A DNA stretch of 64,000 nt from NCBI GenBank assembly GCA_963796485.1, contig CAWCLV010000001.1:1674001-1738000 (forward strand), given 5' to 3'. The DNA is from CAWCDJ01 sp963796485. GTDB taxonomy: Bacteria > Acidobacteriota > Terriglobia > Bryobacterales > Bryobacteraceae. Positions 44,284-54,251 of this stretch are shown here, piece after piece (the first letter of the stretch is position 1; each line of letters opens with the position of its first letter). Below the pieces are notes generated by a model. It was not told where the DNA came from. It was given only the letters and a program-made list of their open reading frames with translations, and did not search any database. The translations under genes were made by a program, and so were the position numbers.

Positions 44284-47200
44284 ATGGCCGGCAGAACCAG
44301 GCAACTCGTCTGGACACTCCTTTTCGCCGCACTGGTGGGGACGTGGGCCGTCTCCGCCCAGAACTCGGGCGATGCTCTCGAGCGCGGCTTTCAAAATCCT
44401 CCGGACAGCGCCAAACCACGCGTGTGGTGGCACTGGATGAACGGCAACATCACCAAAGAGGGCATCAAGCTCGACCTGGAATGGATGAAGCGGGTCGGCA
44501 TCGGCGGATTCCAGAACTTCGACGCCGCGCTGAACACTCCGCAGGTTGTCGAGAAGCGCCTGGTCTACATGACCCCCGAATGGAAAGACGCGTTCCGGTT
44601 CGCAGCGACCACGGCGGACCAACTCGGCCTGGAAATGGCCATCGCCGGCTCGCCCGGATGGAGCGAAAGCGGCGGGCCGTGGGTGCCGCCGTCACAGGGG
44701 ATGAAGAAATTCGTCTGGAGCGAAACGCGCATCGAGGGCGGGCAGACCTACACCGGGAAGCTGCCGAAACCGCCCTCGGCGACGGGGCCTTTTCAGAACA
44801 TCGCCGGAGGACGCCGCGGCTTCGGATCGGAACCGGCCACGCCCTCGCCCGAATATTATGCCGACAGCGCCGTGGTGGCATACCGGGCGCCCGCCGGAGA
44901 CGTTCCTTTCGCGGAACTGCGGCCGGCCGTCACTTCGAGCGGCGGTACGTTCGACCTCGCCTCGCTGACCGATGGCGACCTCGTCAAGGCGTCCACTCTC
45001 CCGCCCGCACCCCTGGGCGAAAATGCCTGGATCCGGTTTGAATTCGCGAAGCCGCAGTCTATAGACGGCCTCAGCATGGTCCTCGCCGCGGGCGGCGGCA
45101 GGGGGTTCGGCAGGGGCGCGGGCGGCAACACCGGACGGGCCCTCGAAGCCGGGGATGATGGCCAAACCTTCCGCACGGTCGCGCAACTGCCGGCCAGCCC
45201 GAGCGCGGAACTGACGCTCGCTTTTCCGGCCGTCACCGCGAAGTACTTCCGCGTGACGTTCCGCACCATGCCGGCGCCGCAAGGCGGACGCGGGTTCAAT
45301 GCGCCTCCGGGTGGAACTCCCGCCAACACCAGACCGGCCGGCACCTCCATCGCCGAACTCGTGCTGCACACCGCCCCTTTCGTTAACCGATTCGAGGACA
45401 AGGCGGCTTTTTCGACGGCCACCGACCTGTACGACCTCGCCACACCCGCGGTGCCCGCGGCCAGTGCCATCCACAAGGCCGACGTGATCGACCTCACGGC
45501 GAAGATGCGCCCGGACGGATCCCTGGACTGGACGCCGCCCGCCGGGAAGTGGGTCGTGCTGCGGCTCGGTTACTCGCTGCTCGGCATCACCAACCATCCG
45601 GCATCGCCCGAAGCGACCGGCCTCGAGGTGGACAAGCTCAATAAGGCCTACGTCAAAGCGTATTTCGATAAGTACCTGGACAACTACAAGGACACCGTCG
45701 GCCCGCTGATGGGCAAGCGCGGACTGCAGTACGTGGTCACCGACAGTTGGGAAGCCGGGGCAGAGAACTGGACCGACGACATGATCGCCGAGTTCACCAG
45801 GCGACGCGGCTACGATATGCGCCCCTGGCTGCCTGTGCTGACCGGGCGGGTGGTGGAAAGCGCCGAAGCCAGCGACCGTTTCCTGTGGGATTTCCGCCGC
45901 ACCATCTCCGACCTGGTGGCCGAAAACCACTACGACGAGATCGGGCAGCTGCTGCATGAGCGAGGCATGGGCCGCTACAGCGAATCGCACGAATCCGGCC
46001 GCGCGTTCATCGGCGACGGCATGGAGGTCAAGCGCAACGCGGATGTCCCGATGAGCGCCATGTGGACGCAGATGCCGGGAGTTAACGCGGAGGTCTACCG
46101 CTACAATGCCGACGTCCGCGAGTCCGCATCGGTGGCCCACATTTACGGGCAGAACCTGGTCGCCGCCGAGTCCCTCACGGCCGGCAGCGGCGCGTGGTCG
46201 TGGTCGCCCGAGACCCTGAAGCCCACCGCCGATAAGGAACTGGCGATGGGCCTGAACCGCTTCGTGATCCACACTTCGGTTCACCAGCCGGTCAACGACA
46301 AGATCCCCGGGCTGGGGCTCGGGCCTTTCGGCCAGTGGTTCACGCGCCACGAGACGTGGGCGGAAATCGCGCAGCCCTGGGTCACCTACCTGGCGCGGAG
46401 TTCCTACATGTTGCAACAGGGCAAGTTCGCGGCCGACATCGCCTATTTCTACGGCGAGGACTCGAACATCACCGCGCTGTTCGGCAATAAATCGCCCGAC
46501 ATCCCGGCGGGTTACAACTTCGACTACATCAATGCCGACGCCATCCTGCACCGTCTCGACGTAAAGGACGGCCGCATCATCACTCCGAGCGGGATGAGCT
46601 ACCGCGTTTTGGCTCTGGACCCCAACAGCCGCCACATGTCGCTGCCGGTGTTGCGCAAGATCCGCGACCTGGTGGACGCGGGCGCCGTGATCGCGGGACC
46701 CAAGCCCATCGACAGCCCCAGCCTGGCCGACGACCAGGCCGAGGTGCAGCGGATCGCCGGCCAGTTGTTCGGCTCGGGCGACGGCGTGCAGAGCTGTGGC
46801 CGCGGCAAAGTCTATGCCGGGCAGACGCTCGCACAGGCCCTCGCCTCGCTGAGCGTGGCTCCCGATTTCGAGTACACCAAGCCGCAGGCCGACTCCAATT
46901 TCCTGTACGTGCATCGCAAGCTGACGGATGGCGAAATCTACTGGGTAGACAACCGCAACGCGCGATCCGAAAGTGTGCAGGCGAGCTTCCGCGTGCAGGG
47001 CAAGGCTGCCGAATTGTGGCATGCCGATACGGGCGTCCGGGAGCCGGTATCTTATGACACTTCCGCAGGACGGACCATGGTGCCGCTGCAACTCGAGCCG
47101 TATGGCGCAGTCTTCGTAGTCTTCCGCAAACCGGCTTCGGCGCCATCTCATATCCTGCCGAAGCTCGCGGAAAGCGAAGTCGCGACCATCGAAGGTTCGT

Positions 47201-47661
47201 GGGAGGTCGCCTTCCAGCCGGATCGCGGCGCACCCGCAAAGATCACGCTCGACAGCTTGAGTTCGTGGGCCGCAAATTCCGATGCGGGAGTGAAGTACTT
47301 CTCCGGCACCGGCACCTATACGAAGAACGTGGACGCTCCCGCCGCCTGGTTCCGCACGGGCTCGCGGATCTGGCTCGACCTGGGCGACGTGAAGAATCTC
47401 GCACAGGTCTCGGTCAACGGCAAACCGCTCGGCGTCCTCTGGAAGACTCCCTTCCGGGTGGATGTCACCGGCGCGCTCAAGCCCGGGGCGAACTCGGTCG
47501 AGATCAAGGTGACCAACCTCTGGGTGAACCGGCTGATCGGCGATCAGCAGCCCGCCGTTCGGAAGAAGTACACTTACACCACGCAGCAGTTCTATCGCGA
47601 GAATTCGCCCCTGCTCCCTTCCGGGCTGCTGGGGCCGGTTCGCGTGCTGAGGGTAGATTGA
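44284..47661 (+). CDS. Secreted alpha-L-rhamnosidase-like glycoside hydrolase (GH106 type)
   Basis: 1125 aa from ATG 44284, with signal peptide (LVWTLLFAALVGTWAVSAQ). The start of the mature part, PRVWWHWMNGNITKEGIKLD, and AIAGSPGWSESGGPWVPPSQ are typical of GH106. The C-terminus has a galactose-binding-like jelly roll (SWEVAFQPD, WLDLGDVKNLAQVSVNGKPL). Likely releases L-rhamnose from pectin (rhamnogalacturonan) or plant glycosides. The carboxylesterase starts 10 bases after its stop. Confidence 0.88.
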   Translation: MAGRTRQLVWTLLFAALVGTWAVSAQNSGDALERGFQNPPDSAKPRVWWHWMNGNITKEGIKLDLEWMKRVGIGGFQNFDAALNTPQVVEKRLVYMTPEWKDAFRFAATTADQLGLEMAIAGSPGWSESGGPWVPPSQGMKKFVWSETRIEGGQTYTGKLPKPPSATGPFQNIAGGRRGFGSEPATPSPEYYADSAVVAYRAPAGDVPFAELRPAVTSSGGTFDLASLTDGDLVKASTLPPAPLGENAWIRFEFAKPQSIDGLSMVLAAGGGRGFGRGAGGNTGRALEAGDDGQTFRTVAQLPASPSAELTLAFPAVTAKYFRVTFRTMPAPQGGRGFNAPPGGTPANTRPAGTSIAELVLHTAPFVNRFEDKAAFSTATDLYDLATPAVPAASAIHKADVIDLTAKMRPDGSLDWTPPAGKWVVLRLGYSLLGITNHPASPEATGLEVDKLNKAYVKAYFDKYLDNYKDTVGPLMGKRGLQYVVTDSWEAGAENWTDDMIAEFTRRRGYDMRPWLPVLTGRVVESAEASDRFLWDFRRTISDLVAENHYDEIGQLLHERGMGRYSESHESGRAFIGDGMEVKRNADVPMSAMWTQMPGVNAEVYRYNADVRESASVAHIYGQNLVAAESLTAGSGAWSWSPETLKPTADKELAMGLNRFVIHTSVHQPVNDKIPGLGLGPFGQWFTRHETWAEIAQPWVTYLARSSYMLQQGKFAADIAYFYGEDSNITALFGNKSPDIPAGYNFDYINADAILHRLDVKDGRIITPSGMSYRVLALDPNSRHMSLPVLRKIRDLVDAGAVIAGPKPIDSPSLADDQAEVQRIAGQLFGSGDGVQSCGRGKVYAGQTLAQALASLSVAPDFEYTKPQADSNFLYVHRKLTDGEIYWVDNRNARSESVQASFRVQGKAAELWHADTGVREPVSYDTSAGRTMVPLQLEPYGAVFVVFRKPASAPSHILPKLAESEVATIEGSWEVAFQPDRGAPAKITLDSLSSWAANSDAGVKYFSGTGTYTKNVDAPAAWFRTGSRIWLDLGDVKNLAQVSVNGKPLGVLWKTPFRVDVTGALKPGANSVEIKVTNLWVNRLIGDQQPAVRKKYTYTTQQFYRENSPLLPSGLLGPVRVLRVD

Positions 47662-47671
47662 TCAGGAGAGT

Positions 47672-49213
47672 ATGAAACGAGTCCTTTGCCTCCTTATCGG
47701 AGTGGCGGCGGCGCTTCCGGCGTCCGCCGCCCTCCGGCAGCCGGTGCGCACGAAAGCCGGCCTGATTGCGGGCGTTCCCGGCGACCACCCGTCCGTGACC
47801 GTTTACAAGGGCATCCCGTTCGCCGCCCCGCCCGTCGGCAAATTGCGCTGGCATGCCCCGGTCGCCCCCGCCGCGTGGCAGGGGACACGAAAGGCCGACC
47901 ATTTCTCCGCCAGCTGCATTCAGAACATCGTGGAAGAGCGGAAGCCTTGGACCCACGAGTTTATGGCCCACGGCGAGATCAGCGAGGACTGCCTCTACCT
48001 CAACGTCTGGACCCCCGCCGGCAGCGCCAACGCCAAACTGCCCGTACTGATGTGGATTCACGGCGGGGGCAACACCGAGGGTTCCGGATCGGTGGCGGCC
48101 TATGACGGCGAGGGCCTCGCGAGGCAAGGCCTGGTGGTGGTCACAGTGAATTACCGGCTGGGCGTCCTGGGCTTTTATTCCCACCCCGAACTGACTGCCG
48201 AGTCGGATCGCCACGCTTCCGGCAACTACGCGCTGCTCGACCTGGTCGCGGCGCTGCAATGGATTCACGCCAACATCGCGGGATTCGGCGGCGATCCGGA
48301 TCGCGTCACCGTCGCCGGGCAGTCGGCCGGCGCCTCGAACACGCATTCGCTCACCGCGTCCCCTCTGGCCCGCGGGCTCTTCCACCGCGCCATCGCCGAA
48401 AGCGGCTCGGGCGTGGGCGGCGGCCGCAGCCCCCGCACGTTGGCCGACGCCGAAAAGGATGGCTTCCGCTTCGCCGAGGCGAAGGGCGCGCACTCCCTGG
48501 CCGAACTGCGCGCGATGCCATGGAAGGAGTTGACCGCCCCGGTTTCCGGCTTCCGCTTCGGGCCGGTAGTGGACGGCTATTTTTTGCCGGCGTCCATCGA
48601 TGAAGTTTTCGCGCAGGGCAAGCAGAACGATGTGCCCACTCTGACCGGCTGCAATGCGGATGAGGGCGGCGCCGTTCCGCATCCGGCCGTGACGCTTGCT
48701 GCATTCGAGGAAGAGGCCCGGCGGCGATTCGCCGGCGAGGCGCATACCTTCCTGGAACTATACCCCGCAACATCCGACGCCGAAGCCGGCACTGCCCAGA
48801 ACGAATCCGCCCGCGACCAGGAGCGCGTTTCCATGTACCTTTGGGCCGTCCGGCGTGCGAAGACCGCAAAAACCAATGCCTACAACTACTTCTGGAACCA
48901 CGCGCTGCCCGGGCCGGACGTCGAAAAGTACGGGGCATTCCACAGCTCCGAAGTCCCCTACGCGCTGCATTCCCTGAACCGGTCGGACCGGCCCTTCACA
49001 GCGGCGGACCGGAAAATCGAGGCCGAAGTATCGTCGTACTGGGTGAACTTCGCCACCACCGGCGATCCCAACGGCAAAGGGCTCGCGCATTGGCCCTCGG
49101 TGAAGGAAAAACCCGAAACCACGATGAATCTCGGCGATCGCATGGACGCGATTCCGGTTGCGGGCAGCGCCGCCCGGCTGAAGTTCTTCGAACGCTACTT
49201 TTCCACCCGGTAG
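47672..49213 (+). CDS. Secreted carboxylesterase, type B
   Basis: 513 aa; GGAGAGT before the ATG. Signal peptide (VLCLLIGVAAALPASA). Nucleophile elbow RVTVAGQSAGASNTHSL and the oxyanion region LMWIHGGGN are typical of type B esterases; NYRLGVLGFYSHPEL is also diagnostic. The charge relay Glu and His are placed as usual (TGCNADEGGAV, KYGAFHSSEVPY). Probably removes acyl or methyl esters from plant polysaccharides together with the GH106 enzyme. Confidence 0.9.
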   Translation: MKRVLCLLIGVAAALPASAALRQPVRTKAGLIAGVPGDHPSVTVYKGIPFAAPPVGKLRWHAPVAPAAWQGTRKADHFSASCIQNIVEERKPWTHEFMAHGEISEDCLYLNVWTPAGSANAKLPVLMWIHGGGNTEGSGSVAAYDGEGLARQGLVVVTVNYRLGVLGFYSHPELTAESDRHASGNYALLDLVAALQWIHANIAGFGGDPDRVTVAGQSAGASNTHSLTASPLARGLFHRAIAESGSGVGGGRSPRTLADAEKDGFRFAEAKGAHSLAELRAMPWKELTAPVSGFRFGPVVDGYFLPASIDEVFAQGKQNDVPTLTGCNADEGGAVPHPAVTLAAFEEEARRRFAGEAHTFLELYPATSDAEAGTAQNESARDQERVSMYLWAVRRAKTAKTNAYNYFWNHALPGPDVEKYGAFHSSEVPYALHSLNRSDRPFTAADRKIEAEVSSYWVNFATTGDPNGKGLAHWPSVKEKPETTMNLGDRMDAIPVAGSAARLKFFERYFSTR

Positions 49214-49260
49214 TGTCACGTCCGGCCCGAAACGTGCATCACCTGTAAGTAAGACTGAAT

Positions 49261-49449
49261 ATGCCCCTCTACGAATACAAGTGCCGCAAGTGCGGCAAAA
49301 CGTTCGAACAGCTTCGACGGATGCAGGATGCCGATCGGGAAACCGAATGCCCGGAATGCCGCTCGACCGAGACGGAGCGCATGCTGTCGGCCTTTTCCAC
49401 CGGCGGCGGGTGCGGCGCGCCGGGCTCCGGCCGCGGCCGTTTCACTTGA
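49261..49449 (+). CDS. FmdB family zinc-ribbon protein
   Basis: 62 aa. Starts MPLYEYKCRKCGKTFEQLR with a second pair CPECRST, the family pattern. The Gly/Arg-rich end (FSTGGGCGAPGSGRGR) is typical of these small proteins, which are often called FmdB regulators although the function is uncertain. Confidence 0.85.
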   Translation: MPLYEYKCRKCGKTFEQLRRMQDADRETECPECRSTETERMLSAFSTGGGCGAPGSGRGRFT

Positions 49450-49494
49450 GCGCGGTAATGCCGGCCGGTCGGCCGGATAGTGAAATGCCCGTAC

Positions 49495-50151
49495 TCACTG
49501 CCCATTCTTCGACGGATCTTCGGTCTGGTTGCAGATCTTTTCCATGCGCTCGTCAATGTCCTGCAGTTCGAGTTCCAGCAGTTCGCTCCAGACGATCCGG
49601 TCTTCGGTGGTCTTGCTGTACCCCGGTTTTCGGCGCCGGACCCGTTCGCGCTGCAGGTTTTCGAGGATTCGGGCCTCACGGGCAAGCCGGAGCCCCACTT
49701 CGCCCGAAGCGCGGTAAGCCGGCTTACGCGAATCGCGCCTTTGGGCGTCGTGGACAGCGGTTTTTTCCGATTTCCGCCGCCTCAAAGTAGCGGGAAAAAC
49801 GGCATCGGCAATCAGGGCCGTCAGGATCCCGGATGCCAGGCACACTGTCAAAGCCGCCGCACCGTAAGGGACAAACCTCATTCCCATCGACAGCGCGCCA
49901 AGAGCGGAGATGGCGCCGAATACCAGTCCCAATCCGGGCCCACGCTTCCACCAGCGTGCAATGCCTGCAGTCATGCCCACACTGATGCCAAGAAAAAGGT
50001 GTCCGATCCAAATCCAGAGCGCGCCATACCATGGCACCACAAGCGCCAGCGCCAGGCGCCACCCCTGTATCCCGAGAGCCGCGCCCAGCCCGGCGGCGAG
50101 CAAGGTCCTCCGGATCACAGCCCGATCTGTGTGCAACTCCACGCTCTCCAT
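49495..50151 (-). CDS. Hypothetical membrane protein with charged C-terminal tail
   Basis: 218 aa from ATG 50151 (MESVELHTDRAVIRRTLLAA). Four hydrophobic segments (LALALVVPWYGALWIWIGHL, LFLGISVGMTAGIA, LGLVFGAISALGALSMG, ALTVCLASGILTALIADAVF) followed by about 85 residues of charged helix rich in Arg and Glu in the cytoplasm. No family recognised. Confidence 0.65.
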   Translation of the reverse strand: MESVELHTDRAVIRRTLLAAGLGAALGIQGWRLALALVVPWYGALWIWIGHLFLGISVGMTAGIARWWKRGPGLGLVFGAISALGALSMGMRFVPYGAAALTVCLASGILTALIADAVFPATLRRRKSEKTAVHDAQRRDSRKPAYRASGEVGLRLAREARILENLQRERVRRRKPGYSKTTEDRIVWSELLELELQDIDERMEKICNQTEDPSKNGQ

Positions 50152-50377
50152 GGTCCGCCTGCCTTTCCCGCCGAGCCCGGCCGATCGTGGAACCGGGGCA
50201 CGCGATACTCCGGCATTTGGAAGGCCAGAGACTCCCGGGCTCACCGGATGGAACACTGCTACCGGCTCAACCCCCGCAACCTTCCGCCCAAGATGTAGCA
50301 CAGCAGGGTAGTCAGTGCAATGGAAATCTAGTCAAATCAGGTATACTGCGGAATCCTGGCGGCGCCCCCGGAGATCG

Positions 50378-51316
50378 ATGGGACACATCGTACATTTTCT
50401 GATTCAGCACGGCTATCTTCTGATATTTCTTTGGCTTCTGGCCGAGCAAGGTGCCATTCCACTGCCCTCGGTTCCGTTGTTGCTGGCGGCGGGAGCCGTT
50501 GCGCGGACCGGCCGCCTCGAATTGCACGTGATCCTCGCCTGCGGGCTGCTCGCCTGTCTGATTGCGGACAACATCTGGTTCGAGCTGGGGAGACGGCGCG
50601 GGGCCGGCGTTCTGCGCTTTATCTGCCGGATCGCGTTGGAGCCGGATTCCTGCGTCCGCCACACCGAGAACATCTTCGTTCGCTACGGTATGGCGTCCCT
50701 GCTGGTGGCGAAATTCATTCCGGGATTGAATGCCGTAGCCTCACCGCTGGCCGGAAGTTCCGGCGCCGGGCGCGCCAAATTCCTGCTGTTCGACGGTCTG
50801 GGCTCGCTGATCTGGATGTCGTCTTATGTAGCGGCCGGCTACATTTTCAGCAATCAGCTCGAAATCGCCGCCCAGTATGCCGCCCGGATGGGACGCGGGC
50901 TGATCGTGATCGTCCTCGGAGCCGCTGCCGCCTGGCTCATCTGGAAGTTCCTGCAGCGCCGCCGCTTGATGAGGAAACTCTCGGTCTCCCGCATCACCGC
51001 CGGGGAACTCCGGCAAAAGCTCGACTCCGGCGAGGATGTGTTGATCGTGGACGTGCGGAGCAGGCTGACCGGGATCACCAGCCCGATCCCCGGTGCGATC
51101 CACATTCCAGCGGAGGATTTGCCGTCCCGGCACAGCGAGATTCCCCGGGATCGCGACATCGTCCTCTTCTGCACTTGACCGAACGAAGCCTCGAGCGCCC
51201 GTGCGGCGCTCCTCCTGATCGCTCTCGGGATCACGCGCGTCCGCCCGCTGGAGGGCGGCGCCGATTCCTGGCTGCGGATGCCGAACGCTTCTTCCCATAC
51301 AACCGGAGCCGCATGA
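50378..51316 (+). CDS. DedA membrane protein fused to a rhodanese domain, selenoprotein (CxU)
   Basis: 312 residues if the TGA at 51176-51178 is read as Sec (residue 267). ATG 50378 follows GGAG. The N-terminal DedA/SNARE-associated domain has LPLPSVPLLLAAGAVARTG-like and VAKFIPGLNAVASPLAGSS motifs and several membrane helices. The C-terminal rhodanese domain has VLIVDVRSR, PGAIHIPAEDL and the active loop IVLFCT-TGA-PNEASSARAA, where related DedA-rhodanese fusions have CxCPNEA. After the UGA the frame continues RVRPLEGGADSWLR to a TGA at 51314. A 7-bp hairpin with loop CGTGC follows. Probably a membrane sulfur- or selenium-transfer/redox protein. Confidence 0.85.
51193..51211 (+). promoter_or_regulatory. 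Candidate bacterial SECIS hairpin, DedA-rhodanese gene
   Basis: GAGCGCC-CGTGC-GGCGCTC: a perfect 7-bp stem with a 5-base loop containing GU, 14 bases after the UGA. Spacing and loop composition match the thioredoxin-fold candidate at 12343. Confidence 0.72.
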
Positions 51317-51344
51317 TGATACCGTCTGCGATCAGGATAATTCC

Positions 51345-54218
51345 ATGCGAACCCGGTCCCTGCTGGTCCTCACCCTGCTGCTCGCCGCGCCCGCGGCTCC
51401 GGCAGCCTCCTACTATACCGTCCGCCTGGACGATGGCAAGGCCGTATATCTGACGAAAGACGGTTTCGGGGCCGCCGCGGACGGCATCGCCGACGATAGC
51501 GCCGCCATTCAGAAGGCCATCGACAAGGTGCAGGAGACCACGGGCGAAGGCGTGGTCTTCATCCCCGAAGGGCGTTACCGGCTCACGCGAACGTTGAACG
51601 TCTGGCCGGCCATCCGTCTGATCGGATACGGCGCGCGCCGCCCGGTGTTCGTGCTCGGAGAAAACACTCCGGGCTACCAGGATCCCGACAACGAGAATTA
51701 CCTCGTCTTCTTCGCCGGAGGGCGCCGCGGCGCCGCAGCCGACGCGCGCCCCAGGGATGCCGGCGCCGGCACGTTTTATTCCGGGCTGAGCAACATCGAT
51801 ATCGAAATCCGGCCGGGGAATTCCGGAGCCGTCGGAGTGCGCGGAAGATATGCGCAGCACTGTTTCCTCGCCCACATGGAGTTTCAGATCGGCGGCGGCC
51901 TGGCCGGCGTGCACGAAACCGGCAACGTGATGGAGGATGTGAGTTTCCACGGCGGCCGCTATGGAATCTGGACGGGAACGCCTTCCCCGGGGTGGCAGTT
52001 CACCGCCGTGGATGCCGAATTCGAAGGCCAGCGCGAAGCCGCCATCCGCGAACGCGCCGCCGGGCTCACGCTCATCCGGCCGAAGTTCCGCAATGTCCCC
52101 ACGGCCATTTCGATCGACGAACACTCGCATGACGAACTCTGGGTGAAGGACGCGCGTTTCGAAGACATTTCCGGGCCAGCGGTGGTCGTCAGCCTCGAAG
52201 AAAATCCGCGCACCGAGATCAACTTCGAGGATGCGGTGTGCCGCCGCGTTCCCGTGTTCGCGCTTCTACGGGAAAGCGGCCGCAAGATGGAGGCGCCCGG
52301 CGAAGTTTATGCCGTCAAGACGTTCTCCCACGGGCTGCATTTTGCGGATATCGGAGCGCCGGGCGAGATCCGCGACACCTTCGAGGCAGCGGCGCTCAAT
52401 GCGTTTCCCGCTCCGCCGAAGTCGGATCTCCCGGACCTGCCGCCGCGCGATTCGTGGGTCAACATCCGGACCCTTGGAGCCAAAGGAGATGGCGCGACGG
52501 ACGACACGGAAGCGTTCCGCAAGGCCATCGCTGCGCACCGCGCGATCTACATCCCGATGGGGAAGTACATCCTGAGCGACACCCTCGCGCTCCGCCCTGA
52601 CACCGTGCTGATCGGCATGCACCCGGACGCGACACAACTGGTGCTCCGCGACGGCACGCCCGCGTTTCAAGGCGTGGGCTCGCCGAAAGCCATGATCGAG
52701 GCGCCGAAGGGCGGCGCCAACATCGTGACCGGCATCGGCCTCTACACGAACGGCATAAATCCCCGCGCGGTCGCGGCCAAATGGATGGCCGGCGCCGAAT
52801 CGCTGATGAACGATGTTCGCTTCCTCGGCGGTCACGGTACATCGGCACTCGACGGCCGCCGCGAGAACCCCTACAACAACACCCACACCGCCGACCCCGA
52901 GCTCAACCGCCGCTGGGACGGCCAGTATCCCAGCCTCTGGGTGACGGATGGCGGTGGCGGCACCTTCTTCGACATCTGGACCCCCAGCACGTTCGCGCAG
53001 GCAGGCATGTTGGTTTCGGACACCTCGACCGCAGGCCGCATTTACGAAATGTCGAGCGAGCACCACGTCCGCAACGAGATCGTTTTCCGCCGCGCGTCGG
53101 GCTGGCGGATCTACGCGCTCCAGACCGAAGAGGAGCGCGGCGAGGGCGGCGGCGCGCTGCCGCTCGAAATCGAGGACTCGAGCAACCTCACGTTCGCCAA
53201 CTTCCACATCTACCGCGTCATCAGCATGTTTCAGCCGTTCCCCTACGCGGTGAAGGTCACGCGCTCGAAGGACATCCACTTCCGCAATTTGCACTGCTAC
53301 AGCAACAGCAAAGTCTCGTTCGACGCGGCGGTGCACGACCAGACGCACAACGCCGGGATCCGGAATCGCGAATTCTCCTGGCTGGATCTTTCGGGCAACG
53401 CGCCCCCCGCACGCCCGCAGCAAACGGTCGAAAAGCTCGCGGGCGGCTTCTACAACATCTCCGGAGGCGCGGTGGACCCGTCGGGCAACTTCTACTTTGT
53501 GGATGCGCGGCGGCAGACGATCTACCGCTGGTCGGCCGGAACGCGCCAGCTTTCCACCGTCCGCGACAATCCGCTCGACCCCGTCAATCTTGCGTTCGAT
53601 AAGGCCGGAAACCTGATGGTGGTCTCGTATTCCGGCGCGGGCATCGTGTATTCCTTCCAACCGGGCGCTCCCGGCGACGAGATCACTGTTCTGAAGCCCG
53701 AACCCGTGGCTCCGCGGCCCGGGATGCAGGCCTTCCTGCCGGTGAGCGACTGGCGCGTGAATCCAGCCGCCCTGGCCAAACCCTACCGCCAATACGTTTC
53801 TCCCGACGGCACCACCTTCATCCCCGCCGGAGAGGATTTCGTGACAGGCGCGATGAGCTGGGGGATCAAGAGCAGCCCGCTGCTGCGCGGCTTCGGCATC
53901 GCGCCGGCACCGTCGGGACACAAGGCTTACATCACCAGCGAAGCCGAGATCACCACCTGGGAAGGAACCGTCGGCCCGGACGGCAGCCTCAACGGCCTCA
54001 AGGTATTTGCGAACCAGGGGGGCGAAGCGGTGACGGTGGATAGCCGCGGCAACGTCTACATCGCCGCGGGCGACGTGTATGTCTACAATCCGTCGGGAAA
54101 ACTCGTTGACACCATCCGGGTGCCCGAGCGAGCCACGCAGTTGGTCTTCGGCGGCCCGGACTCGCGGACGCTCTTCATCGCCGCGCGAACGTCGCTCTAT
54201 TCCATCGTGCGCCCGTAA
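51345..54218 (+). CDS. Secreted pectate-lyase-3/GH55-like protein with C-terminal propeller
   Basis: 957 aa. Signal peptide (LLVLTLLLAAPAAPAASYYT). Two right-handed beta-helix halves start with the same pattern (FGAAADGIADDSAAIQKAID and LGAKGDGATDDTEAFRKAIA), the pectate lyase superfamily 3 / GH55 hallmark. From about residue 700 the protein becomes an SMP-30/NHL-like propeller (GAVDPSGNFYFVDARRQTIY, NLAFDKAGNLMVV). It probably cleaves or binds a plant or fungal polysaccharide. Confidence 0.85.
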   Translation: MRTRSLLVLTLLLAAPAAPAASYYTVRLDDGKAVYLTKDGFGAAADGIADDSAAIQKAIDKVQETTGEGVVFIPEGRYRLTRTLNVWPAIRLIGYGARRPVFVLGENTPGYQDPDNENYLVFFAGGRRGAAADARPRDAGAGTFYSGLSNIDIEIRPGNSGAVGVRGRYAQHCFLAHMEFQIGGGLAGVHETGNVMEDVSFHGGRYGIWTGTPSPGWQFTAVDAEFEGQREAAIRERAAGLTLIRPKFRNVPTAISIDEHSHDELWVKDARFEDISGPAVVVSLEENPRTEINFEDAVCRRVPVFALLRESGRKMEAPGEVYAVKTFSHGLHFADIGAPGEIRDTFEAAALNAFPAPPKSDLPDLPPRDSWVNIRTLGAKGDGATDDTEAFRKAIAAHRAIYIPMGKYILSDTLALRPDTVLIGMHPDATQLVLRDGTPAFQGVGSPKAMIEAPKGGANIVTGIGLYTNGINPRAVAAKWMAGAESLMNDVRFLGGHGTSALDGRRENPYNNTHTADPELNRRWDGQYPSLWVTDGGGGTFFDIWTPSTFAQAGMLVSDTSTAGRIYEMSSEHHVRNEIVFRRASGWRIYALQTEEERGEGGGALPLEIEDSSNLTFANFHIYRVISMFQPFPYAVKVTRSKDIHFRNLHCYSNSKVSFDAAVHDQTHNAGIRNREFSWLDLSGNAPPARPQQTVEKLAGGFYNISGGAVDPSGNFYFVDARRQTIYRWSAGTRQLSTVRDNPLDPVNLAFDKAGNLMVVSYSGAGIVYSFQPGAPGDEITVLKPEPVAPRPGMQAFLPVSDWRVNPAALAKPYRQYVSPDGTTFIPAGEDFVTGAMSWGIKSSPLLRGFGIAPAPSGHKAYITSEAEITTWEGTVGPDGSLNGLKVFANQGGEAVTVDSRGNVYIAAGDVYVYNPSGKLVDTIRVPERATQLVFGGPDSRTLFIAARTSLYSIVRP

Positions 54219-54251
54219 AGCGGGCAGCAACTTGTTGTATCATCGACTCCG

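Noticed and set aside
44692..47151. 819-codon open frame on the minus strand
   Set aside because: Exactly antisense to the GH106-like gene, with no signal peptide or domain; a composition artefact.
52266..54230. 654-codon open frame on the minus strand
   Set aside because: Antisense to the pectate-lyase/GH55-like gene; His/Arg/Asp-rich composition of a shadow frame.
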